From contig JAOTWS010000011.1 in NCBI GenBank assembly GCA_029862745.1, positions 1 to 42,405 on the forward strand: a DNA stretch of 42,405 nt, given 5' to 3'. The number at the start of each line of letters is the position of its first letter. The stretch's first letter is position 1. This document shows positions 30,696 through 39,075 of the stretch, piece after piece. Under the pieces are notes generated by a model. It did no database searches, was not told the origin of the DNA, and saw nothing but the letters and a program-made list of their open reading frames with translations. A program made the translations under genes and the position numbers. This DNA is from Nitrosopumilus sp. GTDB lineage: Archaea; Thermoproteota; Nitrososphaeria; Nitrososphaerales; Nitrosopumilaceae.

Positions 30696-30986
30696 TTGTC
30701 TTATAGCTTGTTTGGTCAAGTGTTGGGAGTTAGAAAATTTGCTAACGGTGACATTGAAGTAGATTTCTATCATGACGACGAAGTTACTCAATATAGATAC
30801 TCTTCTGATTCAAATAGATTAAGCAATTTTCCAAAGGAATTAATTGAATCTTTAGTCTCAACATTGGCTACTGATATTTGTATTGATATTTTTTTTGGAG
30901 ATGATGGCAATCCAACTCATATTGAGTTAGAAGAATGTGGTGATGATGATGAAGTTGATGATACTGTTATTATAGAGGAATTATAA
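30696..30986 (+). CDS. Acidic hypothetical protein downstream of hemerythrin, 96 aa
   Basis: TTG start two bases after the hemerythrin stop. 96 residues. It is not recognised: a beta-rich start (YSLFGQVLGVRKFANGDIEVDFYHDDE), a helix (NFPKELIESLVSTLATDICIDIFF) and a strongly acidic C-terminus (EECGDDDEVDDTVIIEEL). No membrane segment. Coupling with the hemerythrin gene suggests a shared process. The acidic tail could bind metal or a basic partner, but this is conjecture. Confidence 0.65.
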   Translation: MSYSLFGQVLGVRKFANGDIEVDFYHDDEVTQYRYSSDSNRLSNFPKELIESLVSTLATDICIDIFFGDDGNPTHIELEECGDDDEVDDTVIIEEL

Positions 30987-30990
30987 ATTT

Positions 30991-31004
30991 TTGAAATATT
31001 TCAA
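30991..31004. terminator. 14-bp palindrome after the hemerythrin operon
   Basis: TTGAAATATTTCAA is a perfect palindrome four bases past the stop codon of the acidic protein gene. It lies in the convergent gap before the aldehyde dehydrogenase and is a likely 3' end element. Confidence 0.35.
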
Positions 31005-31118
31005 GGTTTTCTCAATATCTTGTTGATCTTTACTTAACAAACTAAATGTTATCAAGCATACTCATGATAATATATACAAAAACTGCACTTGATGAGATTC
31101 TAATTTCTGCCTATGAGT

Positions 31119-32510
31119 TTATTCTACATAATGATGATTTGTTAGATTATCATAGAACCTAACTGATTTCAAATTTACAAATTCTAACATTCCATATCTT
31201 GATAATTCTCTCCCAAATCCGCTATGCTTTATTCCGCCAAATGGAATTCTAGGATCTGAAATTACTACATTATTGACACTTACAATTCCTGATTCAATTT
31301 GCCTAGACATGTTATCTGCTTTTGCAAGATCTTTAGTCCAAATACTTGCACCTAACCCAAACTCACTCTCATTGGCCAATTTAATTGCCTCACTTTCATT
31401 TTCAACTATTGTAATAGGAGCTACCGGACCAAATGTTTCCTCTTTTGCAATTCGCATATCTGGCTTAACATTTGTTAGGATTGTTGGTTTATAAAAAAAT
31501 CCTCTACCTTCCATTTCAGAACCTCCTAAAAGAATTTCAGCACCTTTTTTCTTTGCATCTTCCACAATTCCAGAAATTGTATCTAAACCATCCTTACTTG
31601 AAATTGGTCCGATATCTGTTTCTATAGACATAGGATCCCCTACATTGAGTTGGGATGTTTTTTTGATAAATAATTCAATAAATTCATCTGCAATATTTTT
31701 GCCAAGAAAAAATCTTTTTGACGCCACACAACTTTGACCACAATTGATGAATCTTCCTTTAACTGCACCTTCAGCTGCTTTTTCAATAATTGCATCATCT
31801 AATACTATGAATGGATCACTTCCGCCCAATTCCAAAACACATTTCTTCAAATTGCTTGCAGCTCTTTCTCCTACTTTAGCACCAGCAATTGTACTTCCGG
31901 TAAAAGTTACGGCATTAACATCAGAGTCAATAAGATGATTTGCAGACTCTACACTTCCTACTACTGTTTGAAAAATTCCATCTGGTATTCCTGACTCCGT
32001 AAATGCTTTTTCAATTTCAATTCCTGATTGCATAGTAATTCTTGCTGGTTTCATTACAATTACATTTCCTGCCATTAAACATGGAGCTGCAAATCTTAAT
32101 GCTTGCCAATAAGGAAAATTCCAGGGCATGATAGAACCAATTACACCTAATGGTTCAAAAGTCAAGAAACTTTTTCTTGCATCTGTGTTTAGTACTTCGT
32201 CAGCAAGGAAGCTATCACCATGATCAGCATAGAATTCTAAGGCCCAAGCACATTTTTCAACTTCACCAATTGACTCCTTTAGTGCTTTACCCATTTCAGA
32301 TGTTGCAATTTTTGCAAGACTTGTTTTATTTTTCTTCAAATATTCAACCAAATTGTAAATGTAACTTCTTCTTTTCTCATAATCTTTTTTCCATTCTGGA
32401 AATGCTTTTTTTGCTTTTTTAACTAAATCAAATACTTGATTCTTATCCATTGCTGAATATGTTTTGATATTTTCACCGGTAGCAGGATTTATCGTGGTTA
32501 TTTGATTCAA
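31119..32510 (-). CDS. Aldehyde dehydrogenase, succinate-semialdehyde dehydrogenase type
   Basis: 463 residues with a TTG start (AT-rich box AATTAAATAAATAG about 27 bp upstream). ALDH hallmarks: MPWNFPYWQALRFAAPCLMAGN, the NAD loop FTGSTIAGAKVGERA, catalytic Glu in LELGGSDPFIV, catalytic Cys in INCGQSCVASKRFF, and EETFGPVAPI. It best resembles short-form NAD(P)-dependent succinic semialdehyde dehydrogenases (GabD/Sad; about 455-465 aa). In an organism with the 3-hydroxypropionate/4-hydroxybutyrate cycle it would oxidise succinic semialdehyde to succinate, a side route away from the cycle. Substrate is inferred. It converges with the hemerythrin operon. Confidence 0.9.
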   Translation of the reverse strand: MNQITTINPATGENIKTYSAMDKNQVFDLVKKAKKAFPEWKKDYEKRRSYIYNLVEYLKKNKTSLAKIATSEMGKALKESIGEVEKCAWALEFYADHGDSFLADEVLNTDARKSFLTFEPLGVIGSIMPWNFPYWQALRFAAPCLMAGNVIVMKPARITMQSGIEIEKAFTESGIPDGIFQTVVGSVESANHLIDSDVNAVTFTGSTIAGAKVGERAASNLKKCVLELGGSDPFIVLDDAIIEKAAEGAVKGRFINCGQSCVASKRFFLGKNIADEFIELFIKKTSQLNVGDPMSIETDIGPISSKDGLDTISGIVEDAKKKGAEILLGGSEMEGRGFFYKPTILTNVKPDMRIAKEETFGPVAPITIVENESEAIKLANESEFGLGASIWTKDLAKADNMSRQIESGIVSVNNVVISDPRIPFGGIKHSGFGRELSRYGMLEFVNLKSVRFYDNLTNHHYVE

Positions 32511-32676
32511 GTATATTTACAATTAATTTGCCCTATTTATTTAATTACTTATTTTTCAAATCTGTTAATAACATTAGAAGATTATTGTGAATCTAAATAA
32601 TATAATGCATAACCTAATCCAATATTACGTCAAAAATTATCATTTAATCTTCAAATTAATACCGTTTTCAATTTGG

Positions 32677-33192
32677 TTAAAACACTTGTTGCATATCTTT
32701 CTTAATTTCATCTACTTTCTTTGAATATGCTTTTCTTGATTTGTCATTCTTTTTTAGATTTAAAACATTTTGACATGATGGACATTTGAACATACCATCA
32801 AGTGCGTTTTCAAATGTCACTCTTGGACAATCTTCGTTACCGCAATGATAAAAATCTGAAGCATTTTCATAATCTAGTCTCTGTTGTAATCTTTCAGTAA
32901 TTTTCTTTTTTTGGTTTTCAATAAAATGTTCAACCTCTTCTCTCCTTGTTCTCCATCTATAGACAAACCACCCTTTTCTTTCATCTTTTACTCTAATTCC
33001 AGTAATGAGTGATTTTCCAAATAGATCATACAATACTTTTCTTACCATGTTGATTCTAAGGCCTGTTGAGCTTGCAATTTCTTCATCAGTTGCATCTTCC
33101 GCTTTTAAGAGAGATCTTGCAATTTTGAGGTATTCATCTCCTCCAATCATTGAAGCAATTCTAACAAATGGATCTTCGTATTTGTCTACCAA
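32677..33192 (-). CDS. tfe: Transcription initiation factor E subunit alpha (TFE)
   Basis: 171 residues, TTG start. The N-terminal winged helix (about 8-90) includes ATDEEIASSTGLRINMVRKVLYDLFG and WFVYRWRTRREEV. The C-terminal zinc ribbon has CGNEDCPRVTF and FKCPSCQNVL. This is the archaeal homologue of TFIIE-alpha, which helps open the promoter with RNA polymerase, TBP and TFB. Last gene of the minus-strand operon hflX-trm56-tfe (26 bp after trm56). Confidence 0.95.
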   Translation of the reverse strand: MVDKYEDPFVRIASMIGGDEYLKIARSLLKAEDATDEEIASSTGLRINMVRKVLYDLFGKSLITGIRVKDERKGWFVYRWRTRREEVEHFIENQKKKITERLQQRLDYENASDFYHCGNEDCPRVTFENALDGMFKCPSCQNVLNLKKNDKSRKAYSKKVDEIKKDMQQVF

Positions 33193-33218
33193 CTCTAATG
33201 ACTTCTGATTTTCTATTA

Positions 33219-33752
33219 TTAATCCCTTGTTTCTTTTACCTGTACATTTTTACCATTTTTTGTGGGTATTATCCTTCTTTTGGCATTTAGAAACTCTTTC
33301 TCAAATTGAACACCTTTTTGTATTCGATCCAAAAGTATTGCTAATGCACTAATTTCCGAATGTGGTTGACTCCCGATCCCCACATTATAATCTGCTAATT
33401 CATAAATTTCTCTTGGAACTTTTTCTGCACCAACTACAACCAGTAATTTTTCTTCTTTTCGGAGTTTCTCCTGTACTTCATTAATGCTTTCACCATACAT
33501 TGAAAGATGTATTATTTTGAAATTTTCCTCTTTTTTCTTTTTTACAATAGTTTTCCATTTATCAATAAACTCTACCACAAAATCTCCTCCCCAAGTTTTA
33601 TTGATCTTCTCTAAGGTATCTTTAATTTCTGGATTAATTTCAGTCATAAAAATTTTCTCTGCTCCAAATGCTCTTGACACTAGTGCTACATGCGTTGTTA
33701 CTCTGTCATCCCTTACAAGACGTTGTCCGATTCTAACAATTTCAATTACCAA
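33219..33752 (-). CDS. trm56: tRNA (cytidine-56-2'-O)-methyltransferase, SPOUT family
   Basis: The frame opens at TTG 33764, but the TTG at 33752 gives the family-typical start [22 protein letters not shown]. It also has GAGGT (33764-33768, minus strand) upstream, so I choose it (177 aa). Signature features are [71 protein letters not shown], the deep trefoil knot. The archaeal enzyme methylates the 2'-O of C56 in the tRNA T-loop. It overlaps the hflX stop. Confidence 0.93.
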   Translation of the reverse strand: MVIEIVRIGQRLVRDDRVTTHVALVSRAFGAEKIFMTEINPEIKDTLEKINKTWGGDFVVEFIDKWKTIVKKKKEENFKIIHLSMYGESINEVQEKLRKEEKLLVVVGAEKVPREIYELADYNVGIGSQPHSEISALAILLDRIQKGVQFEKEFLNAKRRIIPTKNGKNVQVKETRD

Positions 33753-34863
33753 ATGTTTTTTCAACCTCTTTTAAAGAATTTTTATTGAATTTATGAGAAT
33801 TTTTACTATCTATAATATTCTTAATTAATTCCTTTAACTGTTTGACATTTTCACCTGTTTTAGCAGAAACTGAAATTACTTTTTGATTATCACCCAAGTT
33901 AAGCAAATCAATTTTTTGTTTTATCTCCTCTTTCTTTAGTAGATCTGATTTGTTTAATGCATATACTATCTTGTCTTTTTCTACTTCTAATTCACTTAAT
34001 GTTTTCATACAACTTGTAAATTTCTTTTTTAATTCTAAAACCGGATCACTAATGTCGATTACTAAAATAATAATATCTGTATATCTTAATTCTTCTAAAG
34101 TTGATCTGAATGCATCTATCATATATGCAGGCAATTTACTGATAAATCCTACTGTATCTGAGATTAAGAATTGTTCTTGATTGATTGATACTCTTCGTGT
34201 AGTTGTAGTTAAGGTTGTAAACAATTCCTTACTCTGAGTTTTTACTTCTCCTGTTGTTTTATTAAACAATGTGGTTTTTCCTGCTGATGTATATCCTGCC
34301 AGAGAAATTATTTTGAATCCCATTCTTTTTCTTCCTTGCCTATGAAGCTCTCTTTGTTTTCCAGCTTTTTCCAGTTTAGCTCTTATTGTTTGCATTCGGT
34401 GTTTTATATCGTTATAGTAAACATCCACCTCGAATTTTCCTATTCCCATAAATCCTGGTTGTTCTCCCATATTTGAAAGGCGAACTTTTTCTTTGGCTCT
34501 AACCATTTCATATCGTAATTGAGCTAATTTTACTTGTAACTTTGATTCTGCACTTGATGCTCTATTTTCAAAAATCTCAAGAATTAATCCCTCTCTATCC
34601 AAAACTTCTCTATGCAAAACTGATGCAAGATTGTAATTTTGATGTGGTTTTAAAATTTCATCAAATACTATTACATCCGGTCTAAGTTTATCTGATATCT
34701 CCTCTAATCTTTCCAATGTGCCACCACTAATTCCATATTTTGGTTTTTTTAGATAATCCTGAGTAATTGTGTGAACTACATCATATCCTGCAGTATAACA
34801 TAATCCTTTAGCCTCGTTAATAGAATCTTCTTGGTCATATGTTATTAAAATTGTAGATTTCAT
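33742..34863 (-). CDS. hflX: HflX-family GTPase
   Basis: 373 residues. N-terminal HflX domain ([63 protein letters not shown] with a coiled coil), then the G domain: Walker [13 protein letters not shown] (G1), the switch [30 protein letters not shown] (G3), NKSDL (G4) and SAKTG (G5). HflX binds the ribosomal large subunit and rescues or splits stalled ribosomes. First gene of hflX-trm56-tfe. Confidence 0.95.
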   Translation of the reverse strand: MKSTILITYDQEDSINEAKGLCYTAGYDVVHTITQDYLKKPKYGISGGTLERLEEISDKLRPDVIVFDEILKPHQNYNLASVLHREVLDREGLILEIFENRASSAESKLQVKLAQLRYEMVRAKEKVRLSNMGEQPGFMGIGKFEVDVYYNDIKHRMQTIRAKLEKAGKQRELHRQGRKRMGFKIISLAGYTSAGKTTLFNKTTGEVKTQSKELFTTLTTTTRRVSINQEQFLISDTVGFISKLPAYMIDAFRSTLEELRYTDIIILVIDISDPVLELKKKFTSCMKTLSELEVEKDKIVYALNKSDLLKKEEIKQKIDLLNLGDNQKVISVSAKTGENVKQLKELIKNIIDSKNSHKFNKNSLKEVEKTFGN

Positions 34864-34950
34864 TTCAATTCATCATTTTTTCCAAGTTAAAAATTCTAGA
34901 CAATCATATTGTATCCATTATCTCATTTTAATCGTATCTAATTTGCCAAA

Positions 34951-35997
34951 TTATTCTGTTTTCTTCAATGTTTTTTCTATATTCATATTCAAAACTATTT
35001 CAGCTATGTCACTAGCATATTCTGAAATTCTTCTAATGTTTTCAGTCATTCTCCTTACTCTGTAAATTTCTTCATCATCTTTTAATAACTTTGAAGCGTC
35101 TCTGACTTTTTTCTCAAATTTTACGATTTCATCTATTTTTTTAATGGTATCTTCTGCCTGAGAATAATCTTCTTTAAATAATGCCAGACATGAATCATCT
35201 AAAACTGATAAACAAAATTCATTCATATCTTGCAATTTTGCTAAAATTTCTTTCTTGACAGGTTTTTTAAATTCTAAAAGGTCTTTTGCGATAAATGATG
35301 CATGATCACCTGTTCTTTCTATGTTTTTTACAATAAGCCTATATCCTAAACAATCTCTAGCGTTTCTAAAACCCATTTCTTTCAGTATGTGTTCATTTTG
35401 AATTGCTATCTTTAATTGACGAATTATGTAAAATCCAAATCTATCTACCTCATCATCTGTATTAATTACTTCTTGAGCCAATTCTAAATTATTCTCTTTT
35501 ACTGCTAAAATTGCATCACTTGACATTGACTTAGCCAAATGAATCATTCGTTTGAATGCACCATCTACTGATAGTTCCAGTAAATTGACAAGAACTTGAA
35601 CTGTTATGCCACCGCTTGAGTCAGAAATAATCTCGGAACCCATTAACATTCGTTTAACAGCTTCTTTTACTGTGTTTCTTTGATGTGCACTTAATCTGCC
35701 ATTTTTTGGTTTTACGTTAATTGTTTTATAACCTAAAAAGTATAATGAAATTAATTTTCTTACAATTGAAGATGTTTCTTCTTCACCTTCAATTTCTATT
35801 ACTGCATCATCCTTTTTTTGAATACGTGATTCATATTTAGGCGGATAAATTTCTAACGTTGATGATCCTTTTCTGGTCATTCTAATTTGATCTCCTTGTT
35901 TTAAACCTAATTCTGTAATCCATTGTTTTGGTAATGAAACTATGTATGATGACTTTCCAGTGAACTGAATTTTTCTAGTTTCTTCTCTTTCCTCCAT
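34951..35997 (-). CDS. AbrB-type / PhoU-domain phosphate regulatory protein
   Basis: 348 residues. Residues about 8-50 form a SpoVT/AbrB-like DNA-binding fold (RKIQFTGKSSYIVSLPKQWITELGLKQGD, MTRKGSSTLEIYP). The rest is a PhoU bundle with two units, containing NLELAQEVINTDDEVDRFGFYIIRQL and ISEYASDIAEIVLNMN, including the acidic metal-binding motifs typical of PhoU. PhoU proteins negatively control phosphate uptake. The AbrB-PhoU fusion is an archaeal form that may bind DNA directly. It shares a divergent gap with the PUA gene. Confidence 0.9.
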   Translation of the reverse strand: MEEREETRKIQFTGKSSYIVSLPKQWITELGLKQGDQIRMTRKGSSTLEIYPPKYESRIQKKDDAVIEIEGEEETSSIVRKLISLYFLGYKTINVKPKNGRLSAHQRNTVKEAVKRMLMGSEIISDSSGGITVQVLVNLLELSVDGAFKRMIHLAKSMSSDAILAVKENNLELAQEVINTDDEVDRFGFYIIRQLKIAIQNEHILKEMGFRNARDCLGYRLIVKNIERTGDHASFIAKDLLEFKKPVKKEILAKLQDMNEFCLSVLDDSCLALFKEDYSQAEDTIKKIDEIVKFEKKVRDASKLLKDDEEIYRVRRMTENIRRISEYASDIAEIVLNMNIEKTLKKTE

Positions 35998-36082
35998 AAT
36001 CTAAAGAGAAAAAACCATTCTATATAGTTTGATAGGCATAATATGGTTTAACATTGAACTAATATTTAGATAAGATCGTACT

Positions 36083-36562
36083 ATGTGTATGGATGCTATT
36101 TTGAAACTTCAGTATTCAATTGATGCATTGTTTGGAAATGGTGTATCAAAGTATCTACCAAAAAATGTTGAAATTATTTTTTCACGAAAGACTGGAAGAA
36201 TCAGAACTGTTTCAGATGGAGGAAAATTACTTTGTACTTTAAGAATTGATGGTGGCTTAGCAATAAGCCCTTATTTTGCACAAATTTTACTAAAAAGTAA
36301 AATATTCAAAGAAAACTGTGTTGAAATAAACAAAGACGCTGCTCCTTTTGTAAGCGAAGGGAAATCTGTATTTTGTAAGCATGTAATATGGTGCGGAAAA
36401 AATGTACGTATTTCTGCAGACACCCCAATACTATTCAATAATAAAGTCATTGCAGTTGGTAAAGCTGTTTTATCTTCAGAAATGATTTCTGATTTTAATA
36501 GGGGTGTGGCCATTAAAGTTAGAGATAGTTTAAAAAGTCCTGAAGGAGAAATAAAATCATGA
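36083..36562 (+). CDS. PUA-domain protein upstream of NAC
   Basis: 159 residues; ATG 36083 (MCMDAIL), with a second ATG two codons later possible. The C-terminal half is a PUA domain (about 80-155: VEINKDAAPFVSEGKSVFCKHVIWCGKNVRISADTPI, FNNKVIAVGKAVLSSEMI), a compact RNA-binding fold found in tRNA-modifying enzymes. The N-terminal half (KLQYSIDALFGNGVSKYLPKNVEIIFSRKTGRIRTV) resembles the pre-PUA part of archaeal tRNA-guanine transglycosylase-type proteins. It overlaps the nac start by 4 bp (ATGA). RNA target unknown, and a translation role is likely from the pairing with NAC. Confidence 0.85.
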   Translation: MCMDAILKLQYSIDALFGNGVSKYLPKNVEIIFSRKTGRIRTVSDGGKLLCTLRIDGGLAISPYFAQILLKSKIFKENCVEINKDAAPFVSEGKSVFCKHVIWCGKNVRISADTPILFNNKVIAVGKAVLSSEMISDFNRGVAIKVRDSLKSPEGEIKS

Positions 36563-36900
36563 TGCGCGGAGGTAATCGCGAAATGCGAAGAATGATGGAT
36601 AAAATGGGTCTAGATATGAATGAGATTTCAAATGTTCAAGAAGTTATTATTAAAACTGATAAAAAAGAGATTATTATCACAAAGCCTTCTGTTACTGAAA
36701 TGAAAGCAAAAGATAACTCTATTTTTACCGTGACTGCAGATAGTTACGAAGAAAGAGAACTAGAGGTTCCGATTTTCTCAGAAGAGGACATACAATTAGT
36801 AAGTCAACAGGCTGGGGTAGATGAAGAAAAGGCAAAAAATGCTTTAGAAGAATCTAAAGGCGATCTTGCAAGGGCGATCTTACTTTTAACTACCGGATAA
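36559..36900 (+). CDS. nac: Nascent polypeptide-associated complex protein (archaeal NAC)
   Basis: 113 residues. A NAC domain (about 15-65: MMDKMGLDMNEISNVQEVIIKT, EIIITKPSVTEMKAKDNSIFTVTADSYEERE) is followed by a UBA domain (about 73-111: FSEEDIQLVSQQAGVDEEKAKNALEES, GDLARAILLLT). Archaeal NAC is a homodimer that binds ribosomes and shields emerging chains. It begins within the last codons of the PUA gene. Confidence 0.95.
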   Translation: MMRGGNREMRRMMDKMGLDMNEISNVQEVIIKTDKKEIIITKPSVTEMKAKDNSIFTVTADSYEERELEVPIFSEEDIQLVSQQAGVDEEKAKNALEESKGDLARAILLLTTG

Positions 36901-36971
36901 TACTCTATATCTTGGTAATCTGCGCCTAAAAATGAATGATTTAAGTAATGGAATTATTAAATCTGAGTACA

Positions 36972-37307
36972 ATGAGTAATATGGCTGAATCTAAAGTTAC
37001 TGGAATCATCAAATCTTTGAATACCTTAGAGGATGATCTTGATTCACTAAATAGCAAAGTAGGAGGCATGAAAAAACAACTATTAATAAAAACACAATCC
37101 GAAATAGATAATTTACTAGAAAAAACTCGAGAAATGGCTACCAAAGAGGCTGAAGTGATTATTAATATATCCAAAGAAAAAGCGATAGCCGAGTCTGCAA
37201 AGATTGTTCAAGAAGGAGATACAAAATTATCTGAATTAAAATCAAAAATTGATGCTAATTTTGATGAGGCAGTAAAGTATGTGGTGTCAACAGTTTTGAA
37301 GGTATAA
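36972..37307 (+). CDS. A-type ATP synthase subunit H-like coiled-coil protein
   Basis: The open frame reaches ATG 36948, but TTTAAGTA at 36940-36947 would put the transcript start near 36969. That favours the in-frame ATG at 36972 (111 aa). It is a nearly uninterrupted coiled coil (IIKSLNTLEDDLDSLNSKVGGM, EIDNLLEKTREMATKEAEVII, AESAKIVQEGDTKLSELKSKI) with the ending VKYVVSTVLKV typical of the AhaH/E-type stator subunits. The remaining ATPase genes are not in this window. Another coiled-coil protein cannot be excluded. Confidence 0.7.
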   Translation: MSNMAESKVTGIIKSLNTLEDDLDSLNSKVGGMKKQLLIKTQSEIDNLLEKTREMATKEAEVIINISKEKAIAESAKIVQEGDTKLSELKSKIDANFDEAVKYVVSTVLKV

Positions 37308-37325
37308 ACCTAAATTGTACATTTA

Positions 37326-37991
37326 ATTTTATCAGATATAGATCCCTTACAGAATACTCGTATAGGAATTGCTACTACTAATGGTAGGTCATACTATAAA
37401 TTTTCAACTTGTTTGAAGAATCTTAACTTATCTTTTGATCCTATTCTTCCTGAAGAAATTTTAGAATACTCTGGTCATATTGTTTTTACTACTAGAAAAG
37501 AGTCTCCAAAAAAATGTGAAAAGATTTTGTTACATGAGGATATTTTTGAGCATCATCATACTGTAATTAGAGGAATGATGATACAAAAACTAAATCAAAA
37601 ATTTAAAGATGAAAATCTTATCTTAGGAATAGATCCAGGTCAAAGAATTGGCTTATCAATATTTTACTATGGGCAAGAAATTGAAAGATCATTTTACTCT
37701 TCAGTAGAAAAATTAACTTTTCACCTTATTCAGATTTTAGGCGGTCTTAGAGCAAAAAGAAAAATTCTAAAAATCGGAGATGGGAATATGAAAATTTCTA
37801 AACAAATCGTGACAATGCTTAATCTAAAATTTTGCTCATCTTTTGAATTAGAATTTGTAGATGAACGAAAAACTAGTCTAAAAATCAAAAATTTCAATCA
37901 AAGGGGAAAACGAGATATGTTGTCTGCAAAATATATTTCACAGCGAGATGGTTATAGATATATGATTTTGCCGTTATCTATGACAGGATAA
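37326..37991 (+). CDS. RNase H-fold (RuvC/YqgF-like) protein with unusual start
   Basis: The first NTG start in the frame is the TTG at 37413 (192 aa). The frame is open back to 37314, however, and the extra residues look coding (ILSDIDPLQNTRIGIA, TTNGRSYYKFSTC). GGTATAAAC (37301-37309) would start transcription near 37330, where the codons are ATT/TTA, so an atypical start codon or a sequence error is possible. The core LILGIDPGQRIGLSIFYYGQEI holds the first Asp of the RNase H/RuvC fold, and KILKIGDGN and LEFVDERKTSLKIK give further acidic residues. It may be a Holliday-junction-resolvase-like nuclease or a non-enzymatic relative. A perfect terminator hairpin follows. Start shown is tentative. 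Confidence 0.7.
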   Translation: MLSDIDPLQNTRIGIATTNGRSYYKFSTCLKNLNLSFDPILPEEILEYSGHIVFTTRKESPKKCEKILLHEDIFEHHHTVIRGMMIQKLNQKFKDENLILGIDPGQRIGLSIFYYGQEIERSFYSSVEKLTFHLIQILGGLRAKRKILKIGDGNMKISKQIVTMLNLKFCSSFELEFVDERKTSLKIKNFNQRGKRDMLSAKYISQRDGYRYMILPLSMTG

Positions 37992-37995
37992 TTTC

Positions 37996-38036
37996 ATTTT
38001 CTAAAGTCTATTTTTAGAAAATATTATTTTTTTAAT
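37996..38036 (+). terminator. Hairpin plus T-run terminator
   Basis: ATTTTCTAAA (37996-38005) and TTTAGAAAAT (38013-38022) form a perfect 10-bp stem with a 7-base loop, followed directly by T-rich sequence. It lies five bases past the stop of the RNase H-fold gene. Confidence 0.65.
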
Positions 38037-38148
38037 TTTTTATAATAGAATTTAATTTTTTTGTGAAAAGAGTATATTTACACATGTAATTTTTTCAAAA
38101 AATATTGCTCAAAATCAAACATACATATTTATTGATGATTTTTTGCTT

Positions 38149-38175
38149 TTAATTGAAAATAATAATTTCAATTAA
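38149..38175. promoter_or_regulatory. Perfect inverted repeat upstream of the zinc-ribbon gene
   Basis: TTAATTGAAA and TTTCAATTAA (10 bp, no mismatch) are separated by ATAATAA. It sits about 65 bp before the TATA-like TTATATAG at 38238-38245. Possible operator. Confidence 0.4.
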
Positions 38176-38237
38176 CATGTTTTATGAAATAATTTAAATA
38201 TTTTACCATTTTTTATCAATATTTTATCGATCCATCC

Positions 38238-38245
38238 TTATATAG
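38238..38245 (+). promoter_or_regulatory. TATA box of the 38273 gene
   Basis: TTATATAG is centred about 31 bp upstream of the ATG, placing the transcript start within a few bases of it. Confidence 0.55.
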
Positions 38246-38272
38246 ATATGAATTCTACATAATATTACTAAG

Positions 38273-38716
38273 ATGACATGTAAAGGAATTTGTGTAAGAT
38301 ACAAGGCTCAAAAACCAGTTGGTACTGGAAGATACGCTTCAGGACAACGTCGATGCCAAATTTGCGAAATATTCATCAAATGGGAAGGACTTTGGTGTCC
38401 ATGTTGTGGCTATAGATTGAGAACTAAACCACGTAATTTAAAATACAAAGCAAAATTACGTGCTAGAGTTGAAGCTGATTCTATTGAAGCTAAAGCAGCT
38501 ACTGATTTTGAATCAGATGTTGAAATAGTAGTTAAACCAAAAGCTAAAACAGTAAAAGCTAAAACAGCAGCAACAAAGACTAAGGAAAAAACTTCATGCA
38601 GATATTGTGAAAAATTGTTTGTTTTTACAGACAAACATGAAAAGAACTGCAAAAAGAATCCAAATTCCAAAATAGAAGTCTCTCAAACAAATGAATCAAT
38701 AGCAATAAAAGCATAA
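38273..38716 (+). CDS. Zinc-ribbon protein with Lys/Ala linker and C-terminal zinc knuckle
   Basis: 147 residues. The N-terminal module (about 1-65) has Cys3 and Cys7 (MTCKGICVRYKAQKP), CQICEIF and WCPCCGYRLR, followed by a basic helix LKYKAKLRARVE. A flexible Lys/Ala/Thr-rich linker (KPKAKTVKAKTAATKTK) leads to a second knuckle CRYCEKLFVFTDKHEKNC (CCHC-like). No enzyme motif. I recall this N-terminal type as common and multi-copy in marine ammonia-oxidising archaea, but its function is unknown. A nucleic-acid-binding role is likely. Confidence 0.82.
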   Translation: MTCKGICVRYKAQKPVGTGRYASGQRRCQICEIFIKWEGLWCPCCGYRLRTKPRNLKYKAKLRARVEADSIEAKAATDFESDVEIVVKPKAKTVKAKTAATKTKEKTSCRYCEKLFVFTDKHEKNCKKNPNSKIEVSQTNESIAIKA

Positions 38717-38737
38717 GATTTGTTCATACGATATTGC

Positions 38738-38781
38738 ATTCTCCAAATGGGTTTTACCAAAAAATGGTACATTTGGAGAAT
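38738..38781 (+). promoter_or_regulatory. Strong hairpin over the start of the gene upstream of the UbiD homologue
   Basis: Outer stem ATTCTCCAAATG (38738-38749) / CATTTGGAGAAT (38770-38781), 12 bp and perfect. A five-base bulge (GGTTT) lies on the left, then an inner stem TACCA (38755-38759) / TGGTA (38765-38769) closed by AAAAA. The ATG at 38764 begins in the loop and continues into the inner stem, so the start is sequestered. This could be translational control, or a terminator-like structure after the upstream gene. Confidence 0.6.
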
Positions 38782-39075
38782 CGGAATTTTTCTTTAAATA
38801 TACAAAAATTTGAAAATGGATATTTTATTTCTGTTACAGAGGGATCTAATAAAATAGGTTCTATGGTTGCTTCTTTAGCAACTGGACCAACTCCTATAAC
38901 AACCACAATTATACCATCAAGAACTGAATCTCTTTTTCTAAAGTTAGTTGCTGAACGCATTAGTGTACGAGTAAGAGGAATTGCTATTGTATCCGCCTTT
39001 ATTCAAAAGGAGTTAGAACCAAATATTGCAAAAGCCTTAATGTTTGAAATTATGGAGGCAATAGAGAATGAGTGA
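38764..39075 (+). CDS. Small conserved-type protein, possibly proteasome-assembly-chaperone-like
   Basis: The frame opens at TTG 38734, but the ATG at 38764 gives a cleaner start (MVHLENRNFSLNIQKF; 103 aa). Two beta strands, a glycine-rich turn (GSNKIGSMVASLATGP), more strands (TTTIIPSRTESLFLKLVAERIS, RGIAIVSAFIQKEL) and a C-terminal helix (IAKALMFEIMEAI) suggest an alpha/beta fold like proteasome assembly chaperone 3/4 proteins. This is a weak resemblance, not a firm call. It overlaps the UbiD-family gene by 8 bp, so the two are cotranslated. Confidence 0.65.
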   Translation: MVHLENRNFSLNIQKFENGYFISVTEGSNKIGSMVASLATGPTPITTTIIPSRTESLFLKLVAERISVRVRGIAIVSAFIQKELEPNIAKALMFEIMEAIENE

